The notes: generated by a model from the letters alone, not told the origin. A stretch of DNA of 64,000 nt from Photorhabdus laumondii subsp. laumondii (GCF_003343245.1 NZ_CP024901.1:744001-808000); one strand, 5' to 3'. Counted from the first letter of the stretch, positions 8,576 to 19,166 are shown. Made by a program: numbers and translations.

Positions 8576-8823
8576 CGTCTTAAATGGTTATGTTATATAA
8601 AACAATCGCTTATTTGTTTTATGTTATTTTTATCACGTTTATATTAAAAAAATATGTTAATTGCTTTTTACATAATTAACTTTAGTGTTACGTTTATGCG
8701 AAAGGGATTTTAGTTGTTAATTTGTATGACCAGGGGCGGTCTGTTGTTTTCAGGTTTTATTGACTTGTATTTAATTAAATAAAAAGAATTTTATATCTAA
8801 GTCCTGATTTTATGGAGAAATAT

Positions 8824-10266
8824 ATGTCTTTAAAGAAGAAAATTTCATACTCGGAAGACGTTAGCGGTTCAGAAAAAGCAAATGAGTTGCTGAAATGGTT
8901 ACAGGCTTATATACCAGGTAAAGACTCTAATATTGTCGTTGAGCATGAGCCCAGTAAAGATGCTGCTAAAGAATTAATCCGGGGTGATTATCGTTGGGGG
9001 CATCAGGATGACGATAAATCTAAAGCTTTCCAATTAAAGTATTCTTTCCTGGAGAGTAAGCCGGATAATATGCCGTGGCATATTTCTGAATTTTCAGCAT
9101 TTAATGAAGCACAAAAAGCTGCTGCAAAACTGTCAATACAATCTTGGGCTGATGTTGCTAATATTAATTTCGTTGAAACCACTGACGCCAAAGAGGCAAA
9201 TGTTACCTTTGGATTCTTTGATGTTAGCTTGACGGGGAGTTATGCGTTTGCTTATCTGCCAACCCCCGAGAAGACACAGGTAGGAACTTGGTATAACGCG
9301 AAAAGCCGTACTTTCTTAAACAACGATATTGACGTGAATGGTTATGGCCGTCAGACGTTTACTCATGAAATTGGCCACACTCTAGGGTTGCAACATCCGG
9401 CTGATTATAATGCGTCTGACAAGGTAAGCCCGACTTATAAGAACAGTGCGACTTATTTTGAAGATAGCCGTGCTTATACCGTCATGAGTTATTTTGGTGA
9501 GAAAAATACCGGTCAGGACTTTAAAGGTATTTATTCTTCCGCACCATTACTTAACGATATTTCTGCCATTCAGGCGGTATACGGCGCGAATAATACCATC
9601 CGTGCTGATGACACCGTATATGGTTTTAATTCCAACACAGATCGTGACTTCTATACCGCAAAAGACGAGAACAGCAAACTGTTGTTCACCGCTTGGGATA
9701 CCGGGGGGAATGATACGTTTGATTTCTCTGGATTTACTCAGGATCAACGTATCAATCTGAATGAAGCGTCTTTCTCTGATGTCGGTGGGTTGAAAGGGAA
9801 CGTCTCTATTGCCCGTGGCGTCACGATTGAAAATGCAATTGGTGGCAGTGGTAATGACGTTTTAATCGGGAATGATGCCGCCAATACTCTGAAAGGTGGA
9901 GCGGGTGATGACATCATTTACGGCGGCTTGGGAGCGGATAATCTTTGGGGCGGGGAGGGCAACGATACCTTTGTCTACCTGAGCGCCAAGGAATCACCGC
10001 CTCTTGAGCGTGATTGGATCCATGACTTTGTTTCCGGTAAAGACAAGATCGATGTGTCACTGTTCGATCTGGGTGAAGCCGGGAAGGGGGGCGTTAAATT
10101 TGTAAGGGAATTCACGGGTGAAGTCGGAGAAGCGGTGCTTCGTTATAACACGGTTGATAAGGTGAATGATTTCGCCATTAATTTGGGCGGTGAATTTTCC
10201 TACGATGATTTTTGGGTGAAGATAGTCGGAGAGCCAATCTTAGAGTCTGATTTCATTCTTTCATAA
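8824..10266 (+). CDS. prtA: Serralysin-family secreted zinc metalloprotease PrtA
   Basis: Extracellular alkaline protease of the serralysin (M10B) family, secreted in one step by the PrtBCD type I system; in Photorhabdus it is made late in insect infection. I start at the ATG at 8824 (MSLKKKISY, 480 residues) because GGAGA lies five bases upstream. The in-frame ATG at 8812 has no ribosome binding site and itself contributes that GGAG. The zinc motif HEIGHTLGLQH is at residues 181-191, with the Met-turn VMSYFG near 221. The glycine-rich Ca-binding RTX repeats GGSGNDVLIGND, GGAGDDIIYGG and GGEGNDTFVY span about residues 340-385. The C-terminal secretion signal ends in hydrophobic residues (DFILS). 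There is no N-terminal signal peptide, as expected for this route. Confidence 0.98.
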   Translation: MSLKKKISYSEDVSGSEKANELLKWLQAYIPGKDSNIVVEHEPSKDAAKELIRGDYRWGHQDDDKSKAFQLKYSFLESKPDNMPWHISEFSAFNEAQKAAAKLSIQSWADVANINFVETTDAKEANVTFGFFDVSLTGSYAFAYLPTPEKTQVGTWYNAKSRTFLNNDIDVNGYGRQTFTHEIGHTLGLQHPADYNASDKVSPTYKNSATYFEDSRAYTVMSYFGEKNTGQDFKGIYSSAPLLNDISAIQAVYGANNTIRADDTVYGFNSNTDRDFYTAKDENSKLLFTAWDTGGNDTFDFSGFTQDQRINLNEASFSDVGGLKGNVSIARGVTIENAIGGSGNDVLIGNDAANTLKGGAGDDIIYGGLGADNLWGGEGNDTFVYLSAKESPPLERDWIHDFVSGKDKIDVSLFDLGEAGKGGVKFVREFTGEVGEAVLRYNTVDKVNDFAINLGGEFSYDDFWVKIVGEPILESDFILS

Positions 10267-10277
10267 CACAACAACAC

Positions 10278-10303
10278 AACCGCATCTGATTTTGGATGCG
10301 GTT
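10278..10303 (+). terminator. Hairpin between prtA and inh
   Basis: A 9-bp perfect stem AACCGCATC/GATGCGGTT with an 8-base loop begins 12 bp after the prtA stop. The following bases (ATTTGTTT) form only a weak T tract. It could be a partial terminator that lowers expression of the distal secretion genes relative to the protease, or a 3' mRNA stabiliser. Confidence 0.6.
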
Positions 10304-10320
10304 ATTTGTTTGGAGGCGGC

Positions 10321-10725
10321 GTGGTTTTTGCGGCTTGGTATCTGAAATTTGCAGGCTTTGTTGCTCTTATATTCAGCATTATCGGAGGAAGTATGGCGAG
10401 TAGTCTTGTTCTCCCACACGCCAGTGAATTGAAAGGCGTGTGGCAATTGTCGGATAAACATCAACAATGCGATGTGTTATTGACTGACCATCCCTTACCA
10501 GAGGGATCAATTTGGTCACTTAATGGTGATAACGATTGTTTAGCGTATATGTTTGGCGAAGTGCCTGCCGGTTGGCGACCAACACCAGATGGGCTCACAA
10601 TTACTGATGAACAGGGGAGTGGTTTGGCTTTTTTTGCTCATGAACCGGATGGTTGGTTTGCTCGTTTTGCCGATGGTCGGGAATTAATGATAAAGCCCAA
10701 TAAGACGAGTAAGAAAAATGAATAA
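10321..10725 (+). CDS. inh: Periplasmic metalloprotease inhibitor Inh
   Basis: Small beta-barrel inhibitor of serralysins (Inh/AprI family) that protects the periplasm. I choose the GTG at 10321: GGAGG precedes it by four bases, and the product then has a hydrophobic signal sequence (YLKFAGFVALIFSIIGGSMA) before the mature part SSLVLPHASELKGVWQL. An alternative ATG at 10393, also after GGAGG, would give a signal-less protein. The mature domain has the family's disulfide Cys pair (C50 and C73 in this numbering, CDVLLTD and DNDCLAY), with GWRPTPDGLTITDEQG typical of the family. The position between prtA and the transporter genes matches other serralysin loci. Confidence 0.9.
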   Translation: MVFAAWYLKFAGFVALIFSIIGGSMASSLVLPHASELKGVWQLSDKHQQCDVLLTDHPLPEGSIWSLNGDNDCLAYMFGEVPAGWRPTPDGLTITDEQGSGLAFFAHEPDGWFARFADGRELMIKPNKTSKKNE

Positions 10726-10784
10726 AGCAGGAAACATTAACATCAGATAGTTATATTTTTAAAAAATAAAAATAAGGAAATAAT

Positions 10785-12515
10785 GTGAAATTACTACTCC
10801 CAAAGGATGAAATTACTGATGTCATTCGTGCTCGTAGTCGGGTATTTTGGGCTATCGGGTTGTTCACTGCTTTTATTAACCTGCTGATGTTAGTTCCATC
10901 TGTTTATATGTTGCAGGTTTATGACAGAGTATTGCCGTCGGGCAATGAAATCACTTTGCTGATGTTGACGCTGATTACCCTCGGCATGTTTGCCATGATG
11001 GGCATGCTGGAATATATCCGTAGCATGATTGTTATCCGTATTGGCAGCCAGCTTGATATGAAGCTGAATAACCGGGTTTATACCGCATCTTATGAATCGA
11101 ATCTGAAAAATGGCACGACTGATGCCGGTCAGATGCTCAATGATTTAGCCAATATCCGCCAGTTTTTGACGGGTAACGCCTTGTTTGCCTTCTTTGATGC
11201 CCCTTGGTTTCCAATCTATCTGCTGGTTATTTTTCTTTTTAACCCCTGGCTTGGTCTGTTGTCATTGGGCGGTGCACTGGTATTGATTGCCCTGGCTGTG
11301 TTGAATCAATGGTTATCAAGTCAGCCGTTATCCGAAGCCAGTAAACTCTCTCTACGTTCAGCAAGTCTTGCCAGCACTAATTTACGTAATGCCGAAGTCA
11401 TAGAGGCGTTAGGGATGTTGCCGGTGCTACGTCGGAGATGGTTTGGATTACATGAGCGTTTCCTGGATTTCCAGCGCATTGCGAGTGAGCGGGCTTCAGT
11501 GATTAATTCAGTCACTAAAACAGTGCGTTTGGCCTTGCAGTCACTGATCCTGGGATTAGGGGGCTGGTTAGCGATTGGTGGGCATATTACGCCGGGCATG
11601 ATGATTGCGGCTTCAATTTTGATGGGACGTGCACTTTCACCGATTGAACAATTGATCCAAGCCTGGAAAGGCTGGAGTGGTGCTCGTTTGTCATGGCAAC
11701 GGTTAACCCACCTGTTGGAACAACAACCGGAACGCAAACCGGGCATGTCATTGCCTGCGCCAAAAGGAAATTTAGCCGTGGATAAAGTTTCCGCAGCGCC
11801 GCCGGGAAGAAACAGTAAGGTTGTTTTGCAGGATATTAGCTTCTCGTTGGATGCCGGTGATGTGATGGGATTAATTGGTCCCAGTGCGTCTGGGAAATCG
11901 ACGCTTGCCCGGTTACTGGTCGGAATATGGCCGACACAGGAAGGCGTTGTTCGTCTGGATAATGCCGATATTTATCAGTGGAATAAAGATGAACTGGGCT
12001 CCTCAATCGGTTATTTACCGCAAGATATTGAGCTATTTGGCGGCACTATTGCTGAAAATATTGCCCGTTTTAATGCAGTAGAACCCGAAAAGGTGGTTCA
12101 GGCGGCAAAGAAAGCGGGTGTTCATGAGCTGATATTAGCACTTGATAAGGGCTATGACACCGTGATTGGTGCTGGCGGAGTGGGATTATCTGGTGGGCAG
12201 AAACAGCGCATTGGCCTTGCTCGTGCGCTATATGACGAGCCGTCATTGGTGGTGTTGGATGAGCCTAATTCCAGCCTGGATGAGGCAGGGGAAAGAGCAT
12301 TGAATGAGGCGATTTCTCAGTTAAAGGCACAAGGAAAGACAGTGATTGTGATTACTCACCGCACCTCATTGCTATCACAGACAAACAAAATATTGCTACT
12401 GGTTCAGGGGAAAATGAAGATGTTCGGTTCATCTCAACAGGTGATGGCCGCTTTATCACAAAGGAATAATAGTCAGGAACATTCTGCAACCAAGGCAGTC
12501 GCCCAGGCATCATAG
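10785..12515 (+). CDS. prtB: Type I secretion ABC transporter PrtB
   Basis: Inner-membrane ATPase-permease that energises PrtA export. It has 576 residues with a GTG start (AAGGAAA seven bases upstream). The N-terminal half has membrane spans (for example VFWAIGLFTAFINLLMLVPSVYML and a second group near residues 125-190). The C-terminal ATPase has Walker A GPSASGKST near 365-373, signature [15 protein letters not shown] and Walker B LVVLDEPNSSLD. It lacks the C39 peptidase domain, as expected for an exporter of RTX proteins without a leader peptide. It corresponds to PrtD/AprD in Erwinia and Pseudomonas nomenclature, with Photorhabdus letters differing. It is followed after 66 bp by prtC. Confidence 0.95.
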   Translation: MKLLLPKDEITDVIRARSRVFWAIGLFTAFINLLMLVPSVYMLQVYDRVLPSGNEITLLMLTLITLGMFAMMGMLEYIRSMIVIRIGSQLDMKLNNRVYTASYESNLKNGTTDAGQMLNDLANIRQFLTGNALFAFFDAPWFPIYLLVIFLFNPWLGLLSLGGALVLIALAVLNQWLSSQPLSEASKLSLRSASLASTNLRNAEVIEALGMLPVLRRRWFGLHERFLDFQRIASERASVINSVTKTVRLALQSLILGLGGWLAIGGHITPGMMIAASILMGRALSPIEQLIQAWKGWSGARLSWQRLTHLLEQQPERKPGMSLPAPKGNLAVDKVSAAPPGRNSKVVLQDISFSLDAGDVMGLIGPSASGKSTLARLLVGIWPTQEGVVRLDNADIYQWNKDELGSSIGYLPQDIELFGGTIAENIARFNAVEPEKVVQAAKKAGVHELILALDKGYDTVIGAGGVGLSGGQKQRIGLARALYDEPSLVVLDEPNSSLDEAGERALNEAISQLKAQGKTVIVITHRTSLLSQTNKILLLVQGKMKMFGSSQQVMAALSQRNNSQEHSATKAVAQAS

Positions 12516-12581
12516 GTAAATGTGCATTTAATTATAATAATATCAAATAGCTGAGACGGAGATTTCTGTCCGGGAGTGGAT

Positions 12582-13910
12582 ATGTCTGATCAGATTACGC
12601 CGGTAAGAGAGGAAAAAGGATTATTGCCTTTGGAAGAAAGGCATTTTTTACGACTAGGATGGTTCGTGATTGGTGTGGGGATCCTGGGATTTCTCATTTG
12701 GGCCGCGTTAGCACCGTTAGATAAAGGGGTGGCATCTTCAGGTGTGGTGGTGGTGGATGGTAATCGTAAAACAGTTCAGGCCCCGGCAAGCGGGATTATC
12801 AGTCAGATTAAGGTTGTTGAAGGCGAAACAGTAAAAGCGGGTCAGACACTCGTCCAGCTCAGTCAGGTGCAGGCAAAGGCACAGGTTGATGCACTTCAAG
12901 ATCAACTGCATACCACGCTGGCAACGGAAGCCCGTTTATTAGCCGAGCAGCATGGTGATGAAGCGTTAATTTTCCCCGACCTATTACAGCAATTACACTC
13001 TGAACCGCGGGTGAATGAGATTATTGAACTGCAAAAGCAACTGTTTGTATCACGCCGTGAAGTGCTGAGAAGCGACTTGGCAGGGCTTGAGCAGTCTGTC
13101 GAAGGAATAGATTTCCAAATTAAAGGGCTGAAATCTTCTTTTCTCAATAAACGCATGCAGCAGGCGGCGCTTAAAGAGCAAATAACTAATCTGAAATCTT
13201 TAGCGGATGAGGGCTATTTTCCGCGTAATCGTTATCTGGAACTGCTGCGTGAACAGGCTGAGCTCAACAGCAGCATAGCGGAAATGGAAGGACGAGCCGG
13301 TCAGCTTGAAAAACAATTACAGGAAACACAGCAGCGTATTATTCAGCGCAAAGCAGACTATCAGCGGGAAGTGCGCACACAATTAGCCGAGGTGCAGGTC
13401 TCTGCCAGTGAATATAGAAATAAGCTGGATACAGCCCAGTTTGAACTGACTCATACCTCAATTGTTGCGCCGGTTGATGGCACTGTTGTGGGATTAAATA
13501 TTTTTACCCAAGGGGGGGTTGTTGCTCCCGGCGAAAAACTGATGGAAATTCTGCCGGACCAGAGGGCGTTTGAAGTGGAAACGCGTGTTGCGGTTAATTT
13601 GGCAGATAAGATTAGTAAAGGGTTGAATGTGGATCTGATGTTTACCGCTTTTAACCAGAATCGGACGCCAAAAGTTGAAGGAAAAGTTGCCGTGATTTCC
13701 GCAGATAGGTTGGTCGATCCCGCAACCAGTCAACCTTATTATCAGATGAGAGTGGTTGTCTCTCCTGAGGGAATGGAAAAACTGAAAGGGTTGGATATCA
13801 GGCCAGGAATGCCGGTTGAGGTTTTTGTCAAGACGGGTTCCCGCTCTCTGTTAAGTTATCTGTTTAAGCCATTGCTGGATCGGGCTTCAACATCGTTGAT
13901 AGAGGAGTAA
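12582..13910 (+). CDS. prtC: Type I secretion membrane fusion protein PrtC
   Basis: HlyD-family adaptor that links the PrtB ATPase to the outer-membrane channel. A single N-terminal membrane anchor (LGWFVIGVGILGFLIWAALA, about residues 26-46) is followed by a lipoyl half-motif (VQAPASGIISQIKVVEGETV), a long coiled-coil region of about 180 residues rich in Q, L and E, the second lipoyl half (TSIVAPVDGTVVGLN) and a beta-barrel domain with RPGMPVEVFVKTG. The start is the ATG at 12582, with GGGAG six to ten bases before; the in-frame GTG at 12576 overlaps that ribosome binding site. Its stop overlaps the start region of prtD. Confidence 0.95.
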   Translation: MSDQITPVREEKGLLPLEERHFLRLGWFVIGVGILGFLIWAALAPLDKGVASSGVVVVDGNRKTVQAPASGIISQIKVVEGETVKAGQTLVQLSQVQAKAQVDALQDQLHTTLATEARLLAEQHGDEALIFPDLLQQLHSEPRVNEIIELQKQLFVSRREVLRSDLAGLEQSVEGIDFQIKGLKSSFLNKRMQQAALKEQITNLKSLADEGYFPRNRYLELLREQAELNSSIAEMEGRAGQLEKQLQETQQRIIQRKADYQREVRTQLAEVQVSASEYRNKLDTAQFELTHTSIVAPVDGTVVGLNIFTQGGVVAPGEKLMEILPDQRAFEVETRVAVNLADKISKGLNVDLMFTAFNQNRTPKVEGKVAVISADRLVDPATSQPYYQMRVVVSPEGMEKLKGLDIRPGMPVEVFVKTGSRSLLSYLFKPLLDRASTSLIEE

Positions 13911-13912
13911 TG

Positions 13913-15286
13913 ATGAAACGGAATAATGCTTCTTTATCAATGGGTTTGCTGATTCTTGTCTGTGTCAATCTGTTCTCTTTTCCTGCATGGGCATTGAGTT
14001 TGACTGAAGTTTATGCGCTGGCGTTAGAAAATGATCCGATTTTTCTCGCCGCCGTGAAAGAGCGGGAAGGCGGTGAGGAACATGAAAAGATCGGCAGGGC
14101 AGACTTGTTGCCTAAGGTGATAATGTCTTACCAGCAGTCACCGAAGAATTGGCAACATACGGAGTATCCCAGGTATAACTTGCGGGGCGGGAAGACAACC
14201 GAAAGCCAGGATCGCCAATATCGCAGTTATAGCGCGGCTGTTGTGTTGACTCAGCCGTTGATCGATTTTGAAATATGGGCGCGTTATAAAGCCAGCCAGG
14301 CTCACACTTTGATGAGCAATGAGCGTTTTCGGGCAGATTTTCAGCAATTGGCTGTTCGGGTCGTGAATGCTTACGTAGATGTGGCTTATGCACAGGATCA
14401 GATTGATTTAGTCATACGGCAGAAAATGGCTTATGAAAAACAACTGGAACTGAATAAGAAGTTGTTTACTTCTGGTGAAGGGACGCTCACTGATGTGGTA
14501 GAAACACAATCGCGTTACAGTCAGGCGATTGCCGATGAGATAGCGGCCAAAGATGATTTGGATGCAGCAATCCGAAATTTACAGCTCATTGTGGGGGTTT
14601 CTCTCCCGGTTGATTTACCGGTGCAACGGTTATCAAATAAAAAACGATTCCAGATATTGAAGTTGTTACCTGAACGTTATGAGGCGTGGGAAGAGTTGGC
14701 ATTAGCCAACAATCCGCTTCTGTCCGCTTCGCGTCAGGAAGTGAAAGCCGCGTACCATGAAGTGCAACGTAATCGGGCGGGCTATTTACCTAGGCTGGAG
14801 TTGTACGCTTCCCACTCTGAAAACGAATCCAGCAGCGATAATACCATAGATCAAAAATATCGCACCGATACCATTGGCTTGCGGATGAGCATGAATATCT
14901 ATAATGGTGGTGCTACGTCTGCCGCTGTACGTCAGGCGGCGGCCCACTATGGCAGGACTAAATATGATCTTGATGCTCAGGCGGGAGAAATCCTTAATGC
15001 ATTACGCCGCAATTATAATCAGTACTTAAATAGTGAAAAAAGAATTAGTGCTTATGAAATGGCGGTTGAATCAGCTAGCTTACAGGTAGACGCAACCAGT
15101 AAAAGCGTTGCGCTTGGGCAGCGGGTTAATGTGGATGTCTTGAATGCTGAACAGCAGTTATATACTGCCCGACGTGATCTCTCACAAGCAAAATATAATT
15201 ATATTAAGGCTTGGATCGGCCTGCTTAGTGAGGCCGGAGAATTAAAAGGCGAACATCTGGATAAGGTAGCGAAGTATTTTCGTTAG
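13913..15286 (+). CDS. prtD: TolC-family outer-membrane channel PrtD
   Basis: Outer-membrane efflux protein that completes the PrtBCD secretion channel. It has a signal peptide ([25 protein letters not shown]) cleaved before [15 protein letters not shown]. Two outer-membrane efflux domains follow, with the family pattern of long alpha-helical repeats and an N-terminal [11 protein letters not shown] motif. The second ATG (13913) is preferred because GAGGAG lies five bases upstream; the first ATG (13910) overlaps the prtC stop and is too close. It ends in a 4-bp convergent overlap with the xni stop, so no terminator separates them. Confidence 0.95.
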   Translation: MKRNNASLSMGLLILVCVNLFSFPAWALSLTEVYALALENDPIFLAAVKEREGGEEHEKIGRADLLPKVIMSYQQSPKNWQHTEYPRYNLRGGKTTESQDRQYRSYSAAVVLTQPLIDFEIWARYKASQAHTLMSNERFRADFQQLAVRVVNAYVDVAYAQDQIDLVIRQKMAYEKQLELNKKLFTSGEGTLTDVVETQSRYSQAIADEIAAKDDLDAAIRNLQLIVGVSLPVDLPVQRLSNKKRFQILKLLPERYEAWEELALANNPLLSASRQEVKAAYHEVQRNRAGYLPRLELYASHSENESSSDNTIDQKYRTDTIGLRMSMNIYNGGATSAAVRQAAAHYGRTKYDLDAQAGEILNALRRNYNQYLNSEKRISAYEMAVESASLQVDATSKSVALGQRVNVDVLNAEQQLYTARRDLSQAKYNYIKAWIGLLSEAGELKGEHLDKVAKYFR

Positions 15287-16041
15287 GTTGCTATTGTCAG
15301 CCGGAGTTGTTGCAAATTACCCTTTAAAGCCAGATCGGTACGTAATGACGCAACTTCCCGGCTGATAAACGCGATTTCTTGATTGGATTCTAGTTTATTG
15401 CGCCATTTCTCGGGTTGTTGGTCGAGGTGTTGGAACAGATTATCCAGTGTACCGGCCTGTTGCAGTAAAGTGGCAGCGGTTTTCGGGCCGATCCCCTGGA
15501 TCCCCGGAATTTTACTGCTACTGATCCCCGCCAGCCCCCAATAATCAGGCAATTGTTCCGGTAAAACCCCAAATTCTTGTTGAACAAAGGGCATATCCAA
15601 CCAGCGTTTCTGGAAGTAATCACGGATACGGATATTGGGTGAAAGTAATTGGCAATAGCCTTTATCAGTAGAAACAATCGTTACGTTGTGACCGGCCGCA
15701 GTGACTTTTACTGCCAGTGTTGCTGCCAGATCATCAGCTTCATGCCCTTTGGCATGCCAGCAAGTGACTCCTTGTTGCTCAAACGACGCTCTGATTTGCG
15801 GCATTTCTTGTTGCAGATTGTCAGGCATGGGTGAACGACCAGCTTTGTAGTCAGGTAATATCTGGTGACGCCAACTGTGATTGCGATTCTCTTCATCGAA
15901 TACTGCGACGGCATGTGTGGGATGAGAATGTTGGATAAGTTGCCTTAGCGCATGTTCACAAGCAGGAATGCATGGGCTGCCCTGTACAGCATGAATGCGT
16001 CGGATAAGGTTAAGAGCATCAACAATAAGAAGGTGTATCAT
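15283..16041 (-). CDS. xni: Flap endonuclease-like protein Xni (ExoIX)
   Basis: Structure-specific 5' nuclease homologue related to the 5' domain of DNA polymerase I. The 252-residue protein has the PIN-like core [18 protein letters not shown], the acidic cluster [28 protein letters not shown], and a helix-hairpin-helix [16 protein letters not shown]. As in E. coli Xni it is shorter than T5-type flap nucleases and may lack some metal-binding acids, so catalytic strength is uncertain. Its last codons overlap prtD convergently. In E. coli xni is beside sdaC/sdaB and the fuc genes, which are absent here. Confidence 0.95.
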   Translation of the reverse strand: MIHLLIVDALNLIRRIHAVQGSPCIPACEHALRQLIQHSHPTHAVAVFDEENRNHSWRHQILPDYKAGRSPMPDNLQQEMPQIRASFEQQGVTCWHAKGHEADDLAATLAVKVTAAGHNVTIVSTDKGYCQLLSPNIRIRDYFQKRWLDMPFVQQEFGVLPEQLPDYWGLAGISSSKIPGIQGIGPKTAATLLQQAGTLDNLFQHLDQQPEKWRNKLESNQEIAFISREVASLRTDLALKGNLQQLRLTIAT

Positions 16042-16104
16042 ATGGGATCACTTTAAATAACATAATGCTCCATCCGTGGAGCGTGGATATTTTTTCAGAT
16101 AATT

Positions 16105-17472
16105 TTATTTGATGATTTCGTAGCAAGGTTCGTAGGCAGTACCTCCCGGTAGTTTCATTCGGTGCTGTTCCACAAAGTCTTTCAGTAGCTTATCCATATG
16201 GCGCATTATTTTAACATCCCCGTGGATTTTGAATGGACCTTGTTGTTCAATCGATTGAATACCCATCTCTTTTACATTGCCTGCAACAATTCCGGAAAAA
16301 GCCCGGCGCAATGACGCTGCCAGTTTTTCAGGTGACTGATCAGGATAGAGATTGAGGTTAGCCATGTTTTCATGTGATGGTTCAAACGGTTGTTGCAAAT
16401 CATAATTGATCTTCATTGACCAATTAAAACTGTATGCATCACCGGTACTGTGGCGATTATCTCTCACTAATGGCATCGCTTTTTTCATTATTCTGGCAAC
16501 TTCAGGCGCATTATCAATGATGATGTGATAATAGCGTCGAGTCTCTTTGCCCAATGTATGAACAATAAATTCGTCCAGAACTTGGAAATAGGCTTCACTC
16601 TGCTTCGGTCCGGTAAGAATCAATGGCAGTATTTGCTCCTGATTTTCTGGATTCATCAGAATACCTAGCAAATAAAGTAATTCTTCTGCTGTACCAACAC
16701 CACCTGGGAAAATAACGATACCATGAGCAATACGAACAAAAGCTTCCAGACGTTTTTCGATGTCTGGCATGATAATTAGCTCGTTCACTAATGGATTTGG
16801 GGGTTCAGCCGCAATGATTGAAGGCTCGGTAATACCAATAAAACGGCTATTTTTGTAATTCTGTTGGGCATGGCCGACAGCCGCGCCTTTCATTGGTGCT
16901 TCCATTGCTCCGGGGCCACAGCCGGTACAGATATTCAGTCCACGTAACCCAAGTTGATTACCGACTTTACGGCCATACTGATACTCTTGCTTACTAATTG
17001 AGTGGCCTCCCCAACAGACGATCATGTTGAGATCTTCATCGGTATGCAGTGCTCTGGCGTGGCGCAGAATAGAGAATATTCTGTTGGTGATATACGCGCT
17101 ATTCTCTGAATCGGAATAATCCTGTTGTTCTGGATCGGTAATCTGTGTATGAACGAACAAGATATCCCGCAGCACTGCGAACAGGTTAGCTTGTAGTGAA
17201 TGAATAATTTTTCCATCAACGAATGCATCTTCTGGTGGATCCACCAGCTCCAGTTTTACCCCGCGCTCACGGCGCAATACGTTAATCTCAAAATCGGTGT
17301 ATTTAGAGAGCAGCTCTTTGCTATTATCGGTTTGGCTACCTGAATTGAGTACGGCCAGTGAGCAATTACGGAACAGGCGATACAGATCACTTTTTGCGGT
17401 ACTCTTTAGCATATCTACTTCAAGTTGAGATAATAAATCCATCGAGCCGAGTGGGTTGATATGTGTGATCAA
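16105..17472 (-). CDS. ppnN: Nucleotide 5'-monophosphate nucleosidase PpnN (YgdH)
   Basis: Cytoplasmic LOG-family enzyme that splits purine and pyrimidine nucleoside monophosphates into base and ribose 5-phosphate, and is a (p)ppGpp target in E. coli. I start at the TTG at 17472: AAGGAG sits six bases upstream and the protein ([20 protein letters not shown]) then aligns from residue 2 with E. coli, giving 455 residues against 454. The ATG at 17517 would add an unrelated 15-residue extension. The catalytic motif [14 protein letters not shown] and preceding [18 protein letters not shown] are intact, with flanking DUF4478 and DUF3412 domains. Confidence 0.96.
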   Translation of the reverse strand: MITHINPLGSMDLLSQLEVDMLKSTAKSDLYRLFRNCSLAVLNSGSQTDNSKELLSKYTDFEINVLRRERGVKLELVDPPEDAFVDGKIIHSLQANLFAVLRDILFVHTQITDPEQQDYSDSENSAYITNRIFSILRHARALHTDEDLNMIVCWGGHSISKQEYQYGRKVGNQLGLRGLNICTGCGPGAMEAPMKGAAVGHAQQNYKNSRFIGITEPSIIAAEPPNPLVNELIIMPDIEKRLEAFVRIAHGIVIFPGGVGTAEELLYLLGILMNPENQEQILPLILTGPKQSEAYFQVLDEFIVHTLGKETRRYYHIIIDNAPEVARIMKKAMPLVRDNRHSTGDAYSFNWSMKINYDLQQPFEPSHENMANLNLYPDQSPEKLAASLRRAFSGIVAGNVKEMGIQSIEQQGPFKIHGDVKIMRHMDKLLKDFVEQHRMKLPGGTAYEPCYEIIK

Positions 17473-17594
17473 GAATGACTCCTTGTATACCGTGTATGGA
17501 TTACATATCAATATCACTAAACTGAATGTATTACATGCCCTATTTCAGCTTATTTTTCACAAATTGCGCTTAGGAAAGCAGATTTAAAATGGAT

Positions 17595-18443
17595 TTATTG
17601 ACGTGCCAATCGGCCTGTTGCTGGAACAAAGCCTTCACTATTTGTACGCCACGGATTGATATCTAGCCCCCCACGACGGGTATAACGAGCGTAGACTGAG
17701 AGCTTTTCGGGTGCACATAATTGTTGTAAATCGCTGAAGATACGCTCGACACATTGCTCGTGAAACTCATTGTGATGCCGGAATGATATCAAGTAACGTA
17801 ACAATGCTTCCCGATTGATTTTTGACCCTTTGTAGTGAATCTGGACAGATCCCCAGTCAGGTTGATGAGTGATCAGGCAATTAGATTTCAGCAGATGGCT
17901 AACCAAAACTTCTTCTACCTGCGGGCCTTGCGCTGCATTTTGCAGATAATGACGATTGAAATCATATTCAGTCACTTCAATGTCCTGATCATCAATACAT
18001 TCACCTGTAAAAGTGGAGATTGGCTGATTATTGAAATGATCTAAGTGATGAAGTGCCACTTCCACCTCACCTTCAGCACAAGCAGCCAGATCGCGCTGTA
18101 GTGTTTCTTCGACGGCTTGCCAGTTTTCAAAACGAGTCTGATTAAAGCTGTTCAGATAGAGCTTAAAACTTTTAGATTCAATCAGGTTTGTGCTTGCTGC
18201 ATTTAAACTAACATGCCCGACAGCAACTTGTGGCAAACCGCGGTTATTCAGCCATGACAGCTCATACAGTGTCCAGATATCAGCGCCATGAAACGGCAAA
18301 TTATCAGGGAAAATTTCCAGCGGTTCACGGTTCATATTGCGGGGTACAGCTTGCAATAAGCTGGCATCATATTGGTCACGATATAAAGTGGTTTTACCTA
18401 GCGTAAGCTGCTCAAGAGCTTGGTGATCCCGATATAATGACAT
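17595..18443 (-). CDS. queF: NADPH-dependent 7-cyano-7-deazaguanine reductase QueF
   Basis: Reduces preQ0 to preQ1 in the pathway to the queuosine base of tRNA. It is the long, two-domain E. coli type with 282 residues. The nucleophilic Cys is in [18 protein letters not shown] (about residue 190) with the catalytic Asp seven residues later. The QueF motif [17 protein letters not shown] and the pocket [13 protein letters not shown] are present. The start at 18443 ([12 protein letters not shown]) has GAGGA six bases upstream; the open frame extends further upstream but without a ribosome binding site. It is divergent from syd. Confidence 0.97.
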   Translation of the reverse strand: MSLYRDHQALEQLTLGKTTLYRDQYDASLLQAVPRNMNREPLEIFPDNLPFHGADIWTLYELSWLNNRGLPQVAVGHVSLNAASTNLIESKSFKLYLNSFNQTRFENWQAVEETLQRDLAACAEGEVEVALHHLDHFNNQPISTFTGECIDDQDIEVTEYDFNRHYLQNAAQGPQVEEVLVSHLLKSNCLITHQPDWGSVQIHYKGSKINREALLRYLISFRHHNEFHEQCVERIFSDLQQLCAPEKLSVYARYTRRGGLDINPWRTNSEGFVPATGRLARQ

Positions 18444-18588
18444 GTTATTCCTCAAAATCTGATAGTAGTGATGGCTTAAGTTTAGCAAGTTAGCGCGTTT
18501 GTCTGAATTTTATTTATGCGCTCAATTCATTATATTTGGTTTACCATGACATGATAATCACCCCTAACAGTTACCGGTTGAAAATAAT

Positions 18589-19143
18589 ATGATTTCTAAT
18601 GTTACAGAAGCGTTGTCTAATTTTACCCGTTGTTATGTTGATTTGTGGCAAAAGGAAACCGGGGCCCCTCCTGCCAGCCGTGAACTTTATGGTGTGCCAT
18701 CACCTTGTATTACCCAGACTGGTGACAACATCGTTTATTGGCTGCCACAGCCTTTTCCTTTAGAGGAAAAGTTGAATAGCGTCGAAGTTGCACTGGATAT
18801 TCAATTACAACCGGCAATTCATGATTTTTATACATCACAATTGGCCGGTGATATGACGGTAACGTTTGAAGGTCAACGGCTTAGTTTGATTCAGGTTTGG
18901 AGTGAGGATGATTTTATCCGTTTACAGGAAAACCTGATAGGACATTTAGTGACGCAGAAACGGCTGAAACTGTCGCCAACGGCATTTATTGCGACGATGG
19001 AATCAGATGATATGGGTATCATTTCTCTGTGTAATTTGACCGGTGAAGTGATCTTGGAACAGTTTGGCAGTCATAAACGAGAGCGCTTATTTACCGACTT
19101 AGTTGGGTTTCTTGGCGCAATTGAGCCTGTCTTTATGCGTTAG
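18589..19143 (+). CDS. syd: SecY-interacting protein Syd
   Basis: Cytosolic peripheral membrane protein that binds SecY and acts in quality control of SecYEG translocons. It has 184 residues against 181 in E. coli. Family blocks seen are [38 protein letters not shown] and [19 protein letters not shown], and the surface is strongly acidic. The gene is followed by the csrB regulatory region, the same order as in E. coli. Confidence 0.95.
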   Translation: MISNVTEALSNFTRCYVDLWQKETGAPPASRELYGVPSPCITQTGDNIVYWLPQPFPLEEKLNSVEVALDIQLQPAIHDFYTSQLAGDMTVTFEGQRLSLIQVWSEDDFIRLQENLIGHLVTQKRLKLSPTAFIATMESDDMGIISLCNLTGEVILEQFGSHKRERLFTDLVGFLGAIEPVFMR

Positions 19144-19166
19144 GCCCCGATTTTTAACGCTGCCTT

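Larger units (their letters stand above)
7725..8823. other. AT-rich gene-free region upstream of prtA
   Basis: About 1.1 kb, very rich in A and T. I found no convincing coding sequence on either strand. It contains one ERIC element (8309-8431) and one isolated terminator-like hairpin (8544-8575). The last 250 bp must hold the prtA promoter. A TTGACT at 8760-8765 is a possible -35, but no good -10 lies 16-18 bp from it. A short inverted repeat GACC-N6-GGTC at 8728-8741 stands out in the AT-rich context and may be a regulator site. The rest looks unstructured. Confidence 0.6.

Noticed and set aside
10306..10320. TTG start for inh
   Set aside because: No ribosome binding site precedes it, whereas GGAGG lies four bases before the GTG at 10321.
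10785..15286. Multidrug or colicin-type exporter instead of a protease secretion system
   Set aside because: There is no C39 peptidase domain, and the genes are contiguous with prtA and inh in the standard serralysin order.
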